Shown here in pieces: positions 32,428-43,395 of a stretch of DNA of 64,000 nt. The position numbers were made by a program, and so were the translations under genes. Position 1 is the first letter of the stretch. Each line of letters begins with the position of its first letter. Origin of the DNA: Hyposmocoma kahamanoa (Eukaryota; Arthropoda; Insecta; Lepidoptera; Cosmopterigidae). The notes beneath the pieces were generated by a model. It was not told the origin of the DNA and searched no databases. It was given only the letters and a program-made list of their open reading frames with translations. The stretch spans positions 4,140,963-4,204,962 of the forward strand of contig NW_020653993.1 in assembly GCF_003589595.1 (NCBI RefSeq), given 5' to 3'.

Positions 32428-32460
32428 GACCCTGTCCAAGCTAAGCTAAGGAACAAACTA

Positions 32461-33757
32461 GCCGACCTTACAAATTTCTCTAATGCTTGTTGCAGATCTT
32501 TGTTTTTAACAGCTTTTTGCCATATAGCGCCATCTATGACAAGCACTTGAAAAGACTGTGGTTCAAGTCCGTTATTTTAAAAAGTTCACACAGTGCCAGG
32601 TTAACTGTAACCAACCGTACTAAAGTGGTACCATACGACAAGTTTACATTTAAACTATTAGAGTGGTCCATGCAGTCGCTCCCATGAGAACTGAACACCT
32701 AGAAACAAATCGATAGTGCTAATGTGTCTCATATAATTTAAATTCTGTCGAGGAGTCAACATTCTAGGGAATGTCTAAACACCGCGATGCAGAATTTAGT
32801 TAAAATGGTTCAATGCCATCTAGCGGATTTTTAGGGTACCATATGATGAGCTAAGTTACTTAGAGAAGTCTATTGTATATAATTAAAACTCACAAAATGG
32901 AAGTCCTCGTCAAAACAATAATATGAGCCCAAATACAAGGCAATTGCTGTACACTGTACCTGGAGTTCCTCTCATCTGTCTGCCTTTTCCATCATCAGAT
33001 CTGCTCTTAGTGACCATAAGACTTTAATTTTAATTACATCTATGTACCAAGTTTTTATTGAAATCACCATGATCAATATAATCTATTTTGCGTCTTTTGA
33101 TAGATGGCATCATTTTCCGGGACACGTGAACGCATTCAACCACGGTTTCGTTTGTAACCTTCTGTGTCCAACCAATGTGCAACATGCAACGGTAGCACCA
33201 CATCTCGAATGCCACATTTATATGCAGAAATATTAAAAAAACCTCTCCTGTAAAATTAGTTTTTTGTCGCTTACAATAAGTTGGCTGTAATGGCTCCACA
33301 TGCCAATGTCAAATCTCCTTTCGACGTTCACAAGCCGCAAGCAAAGAAATTATGAAATAGGATATGATAGCATAAAGATGCATGTATCAAAAATATAAAT
33401 AAGTTTCGCATCTGCAATATAATCAGTCGTCTACCAATCAATAACCCAATCATTTCTATATACGACCTTCACCTTGCACCTTAGTACAAATAGCATTAAA
33501 CCAATTATTAACTGCCTCTTAGCTGTTCAAAGATAAGCTGAAATGCTGAACGTAATCCGTTTATGCGATAAGCTCCTCTTTGTCGAATAGTTTGAAGTTA
33601 TTTTATTGTATTCGCCCTTTTTCCTAATCTCAATTGTTCATTTATTCAATCGTAATTTGCTTCTATTATAAATTCAATTCAATTTTATGTTATGATAATT
33701 ATCAGTACTAATATAGACCACGACTTTATTTTTTTGTAACTAACGTCTATGGGTATG
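32461..33757. other. no recognised feature
   Basis: About 1.3 kb. Overlapping short frames on both strands at 33,030-33,299 have no domain. No match to the window's repeats. Confidence 0.4.
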
Positions 33758-33765
33758 GTCTGAAA

Positions 33766-34257
33766 CACCGAGTATATATATAACCAGAAATACAGACGAA
33801 ATGTCATTTAATTTGTTTGAAAACTATTCTGCCATATCATTACCGTGACAACTGCGCTCCGATTGGCTAACCCGAGTTCGAAACTATTGACGGGTGTCGT
33901 CAATGGGTGTTGTCAACTGATTTACTTCAAATCGACCAGTTAACTTGTGCTTTGCTATAATGGACGAAAATTATAATTTAATATGTAATTACCGATGAAA
34001 TGTGGTTGCGTTTGTTTTGTAATTAGATGTTTTGCTGTTTTTCCTACACCACCGAATAAAACAGCACGGCATTGTTAGAGATTATTATCTTTATCTTCTA
34101 TCTATCTGTATTACAATAAATACAGAATATTTTTTGGAATATACGGAGACGTACACACAGGTAAGTAGTTGGCCTGTCTATATTTCAGTGCAAACGAATG
34201 TGTTACCAGGAATATATGGCCCTTATTTCGTCTCTATTTCTGGTTATATACTCGATG
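33766..34257. mobile_element. hAT-like MITE, family F, copy 2
   Basis: A 492-bp element flanked by the exact 8-bp direct repeat GTCTGAAA (33,758-33,765 and 34,258-34,265). The left end reads CACCGAGTATATATATAACC and the right end is the reverse of CATCGAGTATATAACCAGAA. It has an internal deletion between GTTACCAGGAAT and ATGGCCC relative to copy 3. Confidence 0.88.
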
Positions 34258-34265
34258 GTCTGAAA

Positions 34266-35595
34266 TAAATGAAGTTTTGAATTTAGAATTTGAAAGGTTT
34301 ATTATAAATAAATCGTTGGTTCAGATGAACAGGGCTAATCTCAAAAACAGATTTTTCAGGAGACCAATTTTATAGTTTCTTCTAGCATTATGTCAGCCGC
34401 TATTGATATTTGGTTCTCCTCACCTATATGTATTTAAAGACCACAGATTTAACAGTATTTTCAAATACTTCTTATGCTTATTCAGTTCCGTAGCTTTGAC
34501 AAAGTCCTGAAATTATTCAGAGAGGTCTACAATTATCTTTTTGAACATTTTTATGTTCAAAAGGGCTTTTGAATCACAAACATTTTTATTTATGATTCAA
34601 AAGAAGGATTAATATTCAATTCGATAAAACTTTGAGGAACATAGGAACATACAACAAAAATCTCAAAAAAATCGGCTTCATGTGTAATACTGAATACGAC
34701 TGTGTTGCTCAATGTTCGGAGTCAAAACGCGCAAAAAGTTCAAAGATGTACCCTGCCTCCCGCGCCATTTCACGTCCGATCGTTACATGACCTTGTTCAT
34801 TAGAAAGATCTCGATTTTTTTTATACCCTGTTCATCCAAGGTAACGGAATGTTATGCTTTACAGTTGTTTTTAAATATTTTCCGCTTATGAAAAGGCAAA
34901 GGTAAAAAACCATACAGCCAAGGCGTTAAGCCTTGTTTTTAGTGGGTCATCATTTCTGATTATTTCAAACGTACATAAATTAAATTTGAAATTGTGAACC
35001 AGGTTAAACAAAGACTCCTCGGATTTCTATGACAGAATCCCTTGTGAGGAACGAATAAGAAAGTATAGGGGTTATTCTAATGTTTATAAAAAATTTCATA
35101 GGTACAACTAATGTAAAATAAATAAATAGATCTCTGCTATAGATTTTTGTCATCCAAGCAGCGACAAATTGTAAAATAATAAATATTAAAAAAATGTTTA
35201 TGAATATCAATAGAAATCTTATTATGCAAACGTATACATTCCGGTTTAATTTTGTGACGTTATGGAGACAACTATCGAGGACGGGCATGTACATTTTTGT
35301 ACCTTACTTAATTGGATCATTATGTTCCATCATTACGATACCTCCAATGAACACAACGCCAACTAAATTTTTGGACCTGTTCTGTTTTTATTTTGTTCTT
35401 TGTTCCTTTTTTTCACAATTTTTTTTTTCGAATTTTCTTTTTTGTTCCTTTTTTCACAAAATCCGGGGACTAAAATAACTAATATTATAGTAAATAAATA
35501 TGGTATGGTATTGCAGGTACCGATTAGATTTTTTTTCATATATTTTAGGGTCAACGATTTATACCAAGTTGAAGAAGTTCTAAGTTTAGCTTACG
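34266..35595. other. no recognised gene; one small inverted repeat
   Basis: At 34,565-34,607 CTTTTGAATCA and TGATTCAAAAG form an 11-bp perfect inverted repeat. AT-rich frames at 35,004-35,609 on both strands are low-complexity and not supported as genes. Confidence 0.35.
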
Positions 35596-35597
35596 TA

Positions 35598-35738
35598 TCG
35601 ATTTCTTAGGTTTTCGCGATTGTTACACATGGGAAATGAAACTATTTTTCCGGATTTAAATCGCGTATATTTGTTTTTTCAAACAAACCGACGTTTCGGG
35701 CCCTTTACAGGTCCCATGGTCACGGTTGACATTTAGCT
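35598..35738 (+). repeat. dispersed repeat, family E, copy 3
   Basis: Best copy: TTAGGTTTTCGCGATTGTTA, GGGAAATGAAACTATTTTTC, TTTTCAAACAAACCGACG, TTTACAGGTCCCATGGTCAC. Non-coding. Confidence 0.55.
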
Positions 35739-35794
35739 TACGTCTTTTTTGTCACTGCAAAAGTAACTTATTAAATTATAATTATAACTTTAAT

Positions 35795-36335
35795 TTTTTT
35801 AAAAACCGACCACGAAAGTTTGTGGAATTAAATCTATTTGTCAAATTTTATTAAAATCTGTTAGTAGAAAGTGGATGAAATCCAATGAACCGGATTCATC
35901 CCCTAATTTACTACCCTTAGAGATGGAATATTTTAACTGCCTCCGTGGCCGAACGGTTACCATGCCGGACTGCCACGCAGAGGCCTCAGGTTCGATTCCC
36001 GGGCCGGGAGATATATTTGTATGGCCTACGTTTATTTCTCTCGTGAGTTTGGGTGTAATTTGTGGTTGTTTATGTGTGTGTCCATGGCACCCGCGACACA
36101 GGGTTTCCCTAGTGCGGGGCTAGGTTGAGTGTGTGCGTTATTATTATTATTATTATTATTATTATTTTCTTCAAGTTTCAATGGGATGACAACTGAGGTA
36201 CCCCCTTTACAACTAAAAGGAATCATCGGAATTGGTTGACAAATGTGGGATTAACGCGTAACACACACACACACAAAAAACAGACGAACTAAGAACCTCT
36301 TCCTGTTTTGAAGTCGGCCAAAAAGACTTTTCTAC
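35795..36335 (-). repeat. dispersed repeat, family D, copy 4, split by a SINE
   Basis: Left part 35,795-35,936 (AAAAACCGACCACGAAAG, CCGGATTCATCCCCTAATTT, GAGATGGAATATTTT). Right part 36,168-36,330 (CTTCAAGTTTCAATGGGATG, ATCGGAATTGGTTGAC, ACAGACGAACTAAGAACCTC, TTTTGAAGTCGGCCAAAA). The two ends are opposed, as expected for terminal inverted repeats. Confidence 0.65.
35937..36167 (+). mobile_element. tRNA-Gly-headed SINE, family A, copy 8
   Basis: Full-length, and one of the best-preserved copies: CTGCCTCCGTGGCCGAACGG, box B GGTTCGATTCC, tail of about nine ATT units. It is inserted in family D copy 4, with a short TATTTT-type duplication on both sides. Confidence 0.9.
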
Positions 36336-37084
36336 CTGTAATCATTACTATAAAAGCATTAAATAAATAAATAAATGGCGATGTTTGTCTTATATTTTTT
36401 TCGTGAATTTTCGATTTCGATTCCAAGTAGGACCAATTTGAGAAAATATATTTTCTATATTGGTTCTAGTCTATCCGAATACCCAGTTGTGGATATCGCA
36501 CCAAAGTGATATTCCACTGCTGGGGTACTTATAGTACAAGTAATACCTTAATTTGAAACCAGGTAGGTAATTGATATAGTTATGTAGCACAGTAAATAAT
36601 CTTATTTCTACTGATTCATTTCATCATACAATGTTTGGAATGTGTATACGTATTGTAAGATACACAAATGTGCTGGTAAAAATGTTTAATTATTCAAATT
36701 GATGAATCATTATCATTTATACACGAAGTAGGTTAATAAAGCTCTATTCAGAATGACGTTAATGATAGGTTGGTTAATGATGAAATGGAACTAGGATAGC
36801 CCAATCGTGAGTAACAGCCATAAAGGCGGAACTAAAACTAAACTCCGAGTTAGCTCTATTTGTCTGGGCTAACATGAATTACCACTATATACACCGAAGA
36901 GAATTTTTGTAATAATTTCGACAGGAATTGCAATTTTATCCAATTTTTAGGTTACATGAACTGCTACATGAACACATGAACTGAATGGAAAAAGATAGAA
37001 ATGAGGAAAAATGCAGTTAGGGAGTCAAGGAAAGAACAGAAATGAGAGCAATTATTTATGTTAAGAAACAAATAATGATAACTT
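36336..37084. other. no recognised feature
   Basis: AT-rich. Nothing supportable. Confidence 0.35.
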
Positions 37085-37295
37085 TTCCAAAAAACAACCT
37101 ACTTCAAAAGTTTGCTTCTTGACCTTTTATTGGAATTACACCGATTTGCCAAATTTCATTGAAATTGGTTAAATTTAAATGAGCCCAATACTAATGTACC
37201 CCATTTCCAGCAAAAAAGAATCATCAAAATCGGTTCACAAATGAGTAATTGCGTAACATACAAAAAAGTGGCCATCTTGAATGTTTGACAACCAA
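37085..37295 (-). repeat. dispersed repeat, family D, copy 5
   Basis: Blocks ACAACCTACTTCAAAAG, TTTCATTGAAATTGGTTAAA, AAAATCGGTTCACAAATGAG and TTGCGTAACATACAAAAA. Confidence 0.55.
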
Positions 37296-37424
37296 CTAAA
37301 TGATATATAGCGTCTTCACCGCATATCACATAATCACAGTGTGTGTATGGAACGCCGCATCTCGGCATGACATGCTAGTATGACCTTTATAACCCAATTT
37401 AAAAAACAGGATTGGGCTCTTAAT

Positions 37425-37645
37425 TAGTCTGTATGTTTCTTTTTTCTTTTCTTGTACGTATGTTACGCGATAACTCCATTTGCGAACCGACTTTGATGAT
37501 TTTTTTTGTTAGAAAGACTTCAGTAGTAGTCCCATTTAAATTTAAAGAAAATATAAGGGTGGCAAAGTACGGGATGAATCCCGTTTCGCGCACTTTCCGG
37601 TAACCAATTTCAACAAAACTAGGCAAATAGATGTAAAAACACGAA
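37425..37645 (+). repeat. dispersed repeat, family D, copy 6
   Basis: Opposite orientation to copy 5, 130 bp away: TGTTACGCGATAACTCCATT, GCGAACCGACTTTGATGATT, GTGGCAAAGTACGGGATGAA. Copies 5 and 6 form a loose inverted pair. Confidence 0.5.
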
Positions 37646-37784
37646 CTTCTGAGGTCCGTTTGTTTTAGTACTGAGATTATTTGGAACATGTAGTTGCTGT
37701 GAATGTTCTGTTCTATAGATTGAAGTCGTTGGATATGACCAATAAGAATTGTGTGTATTGGTAGTCATAATTAGACAGCATTAT

Positions 37785-37955
37785 GACGATACGAACTCCT
37801 CCATCGTTCCACTTTTTTGTCACTTTTCCTGGCCACTTATTTTCAAATTTTGAATCATTCTTTAATTCCTTTGCTTCGTCATTCTCACTTTGTTGCGTCG
37901 TCACTCTTGCTTAATGTTTGAAACGAGCACTCCTGCTTGTCTTCACCATTAGTTT
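37785..37955 (-). repeat. dispersed repeat, family G, copy 3
   Basis: Same blocks as 19.93 kb in reverse: TCCTCCATCGTTCCACTTTT, CTGGCCACTTATTTTCAAAT, TTCTTTAATTCCTTTGCTTC and CGAGCACTCCTGCTTGTCTT. Confidence 0.5.
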
Positions 37956-38307
37956 TGATCCGTTTACCAGTTCCGATTGAAATCGTGTAACGAACCTATC
38001 TAACGTCTTTAAAATCAAGTAACCTAACTAATATTTGTAAAGTACATCCCGTTCGTGGTAAGTTATTTACTGTCATTACACATGTTTCGTAGTATTTAAC
38101 TACGGAGTGTTTTTTAATATTGTACCTGTTTTTTATACTATTTTTATTGTTACAGCTTTTCGTCCGTTCTTCACGTTTACTGTATACAATAAATTCATGT
38201 GGATTATTGGCGGTTTACAACTCTTTTCAGCATTGACACCTTATAGACAAATTTGCTCGACTTAAATAATAAACTACAATCTCGCTCAAAATATAAAACA
38301 AATGTTA
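37956..38307. other. no recognised feature
   Basis: AT-rich. Nothing supportable. Confidence 0.3.
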
Positions 38308-38315
38308 TATTTAAT

Positions 38316-39114
38316 CATCGAGTATATAACCAGAAACAGAGACGAAATGTCATTTAATTTCTTTGAAAACTATTCTGCCATATCATTACTGTGACAACTG
38401 CACTCCGATTGGCCAGCCCGAATTCGAAACAATTGACAGGTGTCGACAATGAATGAAAATCACGTATTTATTTCATTACCGATGAAATTTGAGTCAGTTT
38501 GTTTTGTAATTAGATGTTTTGCTATTTTTCCCCACCCCACCGAATGCAACAGCACGCCATTGTTAGAGATATTATATTTTTTACAATAAATACAGAATAT
38601 TTTTGGAATATACGAAGATGTACACACAGATCAGTTGTTGGCGCTGTCTATATGTCAGTGCAAACGAGAGTTGATATTTATAAGTGATTTATCACTGATG
38701 AGTTACCGGGAATGTTTGACGGGAAAGGCGGAGGCGTGCGAGGAGACGGTTTACGAGGCTCGACCGGCTGAACAGAACGCTGATACAAATGAGAATAACT
38801 ATCGAAGTACTGCAAACGCTGTCAGTTCGTTCGTGCGCTCTATGAGGTCAAGAAAACCTGTTACTTATAAGATGTATTTTTAAGTAAGTACGTACCTAGT
38901 GTAACGTTTATTAATGTAATGTAAAATGCCCTTTGTCTATTGTTACAGGTATCCGAATTAATGATGGAGGGATGTACTATATTGATATATGTGTTTTGTG
39001 TGTAATACTGTGGGTAAGCAGTAATAAACTAGCTACTGAGTAAGACGGACGTTTTATTGCTAACGGACTTTCCAATGGCCCTTATTTCGTATATTTCTGG
39101 TTATATACTCGATG
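38316..39114. mobile_element. hAT-like MITE, family F, copy 3 (longest)
   Basis: A 799-bp element flanked by the exact 8-bp direct repeat TATTTAAT (38,308-38,315 and 39,115-39,122). The ends CATCGAGTATATAACCAGAA and its reverse are near perfect. It carries about 300 bp absent from copies 1 and 2. The extra segment includes an open frame (38,635-38,883) and splice-like signals (GTAAGTACG at 38,884-38,892, TTGTTACAG at 38,941-38,949). It may be closer to the parent element, or may have captured a host fragment. Confidence 0.88.
38698..38883 (+). CDS. open segment inside MITE copy 3, possible exon fragment
   Basis: The frame runs from ATGAGTTACCGG to TAA at 38,881-38,883 (it is open back to 38,635). 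It encodes charged, Asn/Ser-rich sequence (NADTNENNYRSTANAVSS, then SFVRSMRSRKPVTYK) without a domain I recognise. GC content is higher than the flanks, and a GT donor-like site follows at once. I infer either a remnant of the parent transposon's gene or a captured exon. Neither is proven. Confidence 0.3.
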   Translation: MSYRECLTGKAEACEETVYEARPAEQNADTNENNYRSTANAVSSFVRSMRSRKPVTYKMYF

Positions 39115-39122
39115 TATTTAAT

Positions 39123-39605
39123 TAATCAATAAGAACCGACGTAAATCACTTTACGCACACACCACACGGCATACCACTGAACAAAATTAATTTCACATTG
39201 CTTATTTGATAAATTAATTTTAATTATTACGACATTAATTTAATTTAATTTTAATCTCAATTTTAATATTTGCGCGCCTGTACCTGGTGCAACACGTGTT
39301 CATGACACTTTGTATAATATTATCTTTTGTACCGGGTTTGCCTGCGACTAAATATTATTTCTATTTATTTACTTAAAAAACAAAAAATATACAAAAGCAA
39401 GGAGTTAGCAACGCTAAATATTGGGAATTAAACTTTCTCTTTTCTGAAATTTAAAGATAAACTGCGTAAAGTGCACCACTCTGAACGATGCGGGTTTAGA
39501 ATTTATCAGCGTTTTTCATAGGCTTTCCTAGGCTTTTGAATATTCTTCAACGTGCAAGTATATAGCATTGTATACATAATCATACTTTTCCTTTTTTTAG
39601 CGAGA
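39123..39605. other. no recognised feature
   Basis: AT-rich. Nothing supportable. Confidence 0.3.
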
Positions 39606-39610
39606 GGTAT

Positions 39611-39780
39611 TTAAACCACTTCAGCCCCCGTAGCATGGCTACGCATGATAGTCGCGAAGTGCGCGATAAAATTGAAATAAGCGCGCGCTATTGGCTATCT
39701 AAATTAGATCTGATTGTGACAGCCAATAGCGGGCGCTTATTCCAATTTTATCGGGCGCGTCGTGACTAAAATGCGGTTAA
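39611..39780. mobile_element. fold-back (palindromic) MITE, TTAA-flanked
   Basis: Two long imperfect inverted arms: 39,651-39,697 (GTCGCGAAGTGCGCGATAAA...GCGCGCGCTATTGGCT) and 39,721-39,766 (AGCCAATAGCGGGCGCTTAT...CGCGTCGTGAC). They are extended outwards by TTAAACCAC on the left and GCGGTTAA on the right. TTAA at both extremes is the piggyBac-type target, but could be part of the arms. Non-coding. Confidence 0.7.
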
Positions 39781-40195
39781 GTGACAAATCGTCAAATATC
39801 CGTTTTAATTAGCTAAAAATAGAGCACAGAATTCTCTTTTAAAAACACTTAAAATTAATTAACGTTTTCGTATTATCGGACGAAAACGTTAACTAACTTA
39901 CCTCAACGACACATAGCTGAAATATCATTACATAATTTCACTATTCTAAAACAGGGTTTTGGTTTATGATATCTCAAAAATATATTTTGTCATTTAGCCG
40001 TATTTTAATTAGTGAACGGCAGATTTATTTACCACACACAATCAACACAATGGAACAACAAAATACAAAACAGGACATAATAATAATATTATCGGAACAA
40101 CGACAGTGCGTGGAAGGAACAGGCTTGTTTAATCCTTGTGGCTGTGTGCCACGCGGTACTGATTTTCAGCCTGGCTTTGTTGACTCATTAATAAT
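39781..40195. other. no recognised feature
   Basis: A TTAACGTTTTCGT...ACGAAAACGTTAA inverted repeat lies at 39,858-39,892. No gene. Confidence 0.35.
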
Positions 40196-40197
40196 TA

Positions 40198-40406
40198 ATA
40201 AATAATAACGCGCACACACATATCCCTGCGCAAGGGATATCCTGTACCGCGGGGGCCATGGACACACACATAGACAACCACAAATTACACCAAAACTCAC
40301 GAGAGAAATACATATAGGTCATACAAATATTTTTCCCGGCCTGGGTATTGAACTCAGGACCTCTGCGTGGCAGTCCAGTATGGTAACCGTTTGGCCATGG
40401 AAGCAG
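40198..40406 (-). mobile_element. tRNA-Gly-headed SINE, family A, copy 9
   Basis: Reverse copy, older than most (CATATCCCTGCGCAAGGGAT in place of CATAGCCCCGCACTAGGGAA). The head ends GGCCATGGAAGCAG. Confidence 0.85.
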
Positions 40407-40555
40407 TTCTTAGAAACAAAAACCAATTCAGTTATACCACCGTCATTCACGATATACTGCGAATATCAATACTTCCATCTGTTGAACTTATTCCAATAAC
40501 TATAATAAAATTAATATATACAATTCATAAAACATTTTTCTTTTTTAATTTTTTT

Positions 40556-40850
40556 TATAATACCAAGTGACGGGACGAACAAGTCGTACGCCTGGTGATA
40601 AGCGACACGCCTATTCGTAACAGTGCTACTCAGAGCTTTAAAACGCAAAGATCTTAGGGGCACTGCCACTGCGCCCGTCACCCTCAGACAAGTTGACAAG
40701 TCCAATGTACCTGTAATTTCACCAGCACCCTTATTCTTTTAAACCGGAACGCAGTAATGCTCCCATTACTGCTTGGCGGCAGAAATAGGTAAGATGGCAG
40801 TACTTCCCTAGAAGAACTCTTTCAGAATTAGCTCTACTGCTACTAAATTA
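40556..40850 (-). mobile_element. SINE-like repeat, family B, copy 16 (near full length)
   Basis: Reverse copy from ATAATACCAAGTGACGGGAC to TTAGCTCTACTGCTACTAAA. It shows every block of the family in order and is a good reference copy. Confidence 0.88.
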
Positions 40851-41900
40851 AAACTATGGGCTCTTTCAGAGAGCAGGCGCCGGCACGGCGGCGGATGCGG
40901 ACGCGGTGGCGAATGCGGGCACGCGAGTCTTGGCGTCTTCCCTTTCACAGTGTCAAGCGGGTATACTCACACGTTTTTGGTCTCATTTGTATACGGATAC
41001 ATATATTTTCGCGATATTTCATTACTTGGCTCTAGATTGAGATTATATTTAGTGCGCCCGGCACTTTAACCCGGCGCGTTCTAAACGCAAATAATTATTA
41101 CGTTTAGGCCGCGCCGGTTGCAATGCCAGGAAGAGTATGTACACGTAATGTTCATTCTATGTTTACCTAAAAGTGACGTACGTCTTCAATTTAAGATTGA
41201 CATTTCACATTAACCATTTTTTTGCTTATTTTGTAACTTTTAAATCCAATTTGAAATTTAAGTAATTTTTTTTTATTCCAAATGTAAATATACTTTTTCC
41301 TCTTAGTCTACAAAAGTACGTATGCCATCAAAAATCCTAAGAACCAAGTGGCAACAGCAGTTACTTGGTCAATCAGGGTCACGCCGGTCATGTTATATGG
41401 CTAAATATGTAGCGTTTGCCAAATGGGCGTGAAATAGTATCGCAAAGTTAGGTGCGCCGTGTCGGTCATTTTAACCCCCCTCGGCCCCAATAGGTAGATG
41501 AGATGCCGGTCATTTACCCACCACGACGATGAACGTGTTAATTACTAACTTACAAAGGTACATGCAGTATTCTAACCGTAGGCCTCTCTACTATAGTTTG
41601 CAAATTATTTTCATAAATCTAATAACACAGCACGCTACGGTGTAATAAAAGCTCTTTGGTAGTAAATATTTGAAACTAACAAAACTTTGCCGTTTACACT
41701 CAGTGCGATTACAGTTAAATGAAGACTGCGGTTTAAAACGCCGCGCTGCAGATATTCGGAGTCAATGAATTAGAAAGTTGTAGAACTATTATTTTTTAGT
41801 TATGATAAAAAAAACCAGAAATACACTATTTGTTTCTTAAAGTCTATAAAGTTTCAATATTCAACGTTAGAGTGAGTAGGCAGTTTTAAACCTAGGAAGT
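40851..41900. other. unassigned, locally GC-rich
   Basis: 40,870-40,935 is CpG-rich with a GCGGATGCGGACGCGGTGGC repeat-like run. 41,440-41,530 has a second GC-richer patch. No frame or RNA gene is supportable. Confidence 0.3.
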
Positions 41901-41904
41901 CACT

Positions 41905-42050
41905 TATTAAGAGTTGATACTACCTCAGCTCAAATTTAAATTTCTCTCGTACTGAATCGGTACTATTGCGCAGGACGAACGGCAGGGATACTGGGTTTAT
42001 ATGAGATTTTTTTTTACAAATGAAATTTAAAAATGTATAAAAAAAATCGG
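41905..42050 (-). repeat. dispersed repeat, family N, copy 3
   Basis: GAGTTGATACTACCTCAGCT, GCAGGGATACTGGGTTTAT and TTTTTTACAAATGAAAT recur from copy 1. Confidence 0.45.
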
Positions 42051-42061
42051 GAAAATTTTTA

Positions 42062-42960
42062 AAGTCAAAATCAAAGTCAAAATCAAAAATTATTTATTCC
42101 ATAGGTAAAATAAATTAACACTTGAAAACGTCGCATTTAAGGTACTGCTCGTTCACTACGCTGACCTCCCTGAGAAGAACGAGCAAGAAACTCTAGGGAT
42201 TGCTCTTTTCAAATAAACTTAAATGCTATGGAATACACTTTGAATCAAATTTGTGTAGATTCTGGAGCCATGTCGTCTTTCCATACATCTTTACCTAACA
42301 CGTAGTCTTCAATTTTGTAATATGATTTTTCGATCAAAATATTTTTAATGTAGTTTTTAAACTTAGGAAATGATCTTAATATATGCTCCGGAATCTTATT
42401 GTAAAAACGTATACAGTTCCCCATTAAAGAGTTATTAACCTTGGTTAAACGAAATCGTGATACCATGAGTTTGGACTTAGCTCTAAGGTTAATATTATGG
42501 ATATCTTCTTTCTTATTGAAATTATGTATATTTTTACGGGCATATAAAATATTTGAGTAAATGTACTGTGATGCCACGGTCATGATACCAGTCTCCTTAA
42601 ACTTTTCTCTGAGAGAAACCCGAGAGCCGAGACGGTACACAGATGGAATCGCTCGTTTTTGCAATACAAATATGGTTTGAATATCTGCCGCTTCTGCCAC
42701 ATGAGAATCCCGTAGGACATTATACTATGGAAGTAACTAAAGTAAACTAGTCTAGCAGTACTAACATCGGTAAGCTCACGTATTCTGCGGACTGCGTATG
42801 CAGCGGAGCTTAATCTGCTGGCCAGGGCAGATATATGTGGAAACCATTGAAGTTTACTATCTTAGGTCACTCGCAAGAAGACTGCTTTATTAACAAGGTC
42901 TAACTTTTCTCCGTTTATTTCTATGCTTGGACTAGTCGATTTTACATTAGGTAATTTTAG
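42062..42960 (-). pseudogene. LINE family P, copy 3 (longest)
   Basis: 3' end with a degenerate (TTTGAC)n-like tail at 42,062-42,095, 3' UTR, then an open C-terminal frame 42,245-42,700: IQTIFVLQKRAIPSVYRL, FKETGIMTVASQYIYSN, RFRLTKVNNSLMGNCI, IEKSYYKIEDYVLGKDVW. A frame change at about 42,700 leads into upstream codons (KLQWFPHISALASRLSSAAY, LTDVSTARLVYFSYFHSIMS) up to about 42,900. The RT active site is not included. Broken and 5'-truncated. Confidence 0.8.
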
Positions 42961-42979
42961 AAATCATATTTTTTACAAA

Positions 42980-43062
42980 ATCAATGATTCAGCACTTCCA
43001 CTGCTATGCGAAGTCAACCAAATTCATTTGAAGTTGTATTCGACTTTTAACGCGGCTTGAGC
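42980..43062 (-). repeat. dispersed repeat, family N, copy 4
   Basis: ATCAATGATTCAGCACTTCC, CTATGCGAAGTCAACCAAAT and GAAGTTGTATTCGACTTTTA match copy 2. Confidence 0.4.
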
Positions 43063-43312
43063 GGTCAAAAAATCTTTATAATCATACAATAGGAGCTTAA
43101 AAGATTTAACGCGCTTCGCTTCCATTGATTATTTTTTATATATCACACATAGCGTGTAATAAGTGAATAGATTATTATAGATTTTTCTGTACACAGCTGT
43201 TTATTATATTGTCATTAATAAACACAAATATGTGGGTAATAAGATGCAACCGATTATTAATAATTCATTCTTTGTGGAAGTGTGATTAAGACATTCTTTT
43301 TATTATAAATGT
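43063..43312. other. no recognised feature
   Basis: Nothing supportable. Confidence 0.25.
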
Positions 43313-43314
43313 AA

Positions 43315-43395
43315 CTTTAGTTGCCTTAGAGTTCCTTGTGAAGAGTTTGAGAAATACTGCCATCTTACCATTCTGCCGCCAAGGCGCAATGCGAC
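43315..43395 (+). mobile_element. SINE-like repeat, family B, 5' fragment (copy 17)
   Basis: Contains AGTTCCTTGTGAAGAGTTTG and TTCTGCCGCCAAG, then stops. Confidence 0.65.

Larger units (their letters stand above)
31528..32460 (-). mobile_element. tRNA-headed SINE family C, copy 3, split by a GC-rich retroposon
   Basis: The box B end is at 31,540-31,604 (TTCGATCTGGCTAGATTCGA, then ACCAGCCTCTATGGC) and the 5' end resumes at 32,428-32,455 (GACCCTGTCCAAGCTAAGCT). Read on the minus strand, the two parts together follow the family C head seen at 45.9 and 49.7 kb. Confidence 0.7.

Noticed and set aside
36257..36276. (CA)n run as a regulatory element
   Set aside because: It is part of the repeat family D block GCGTAACA(CA)n seen without expansion in other copies.
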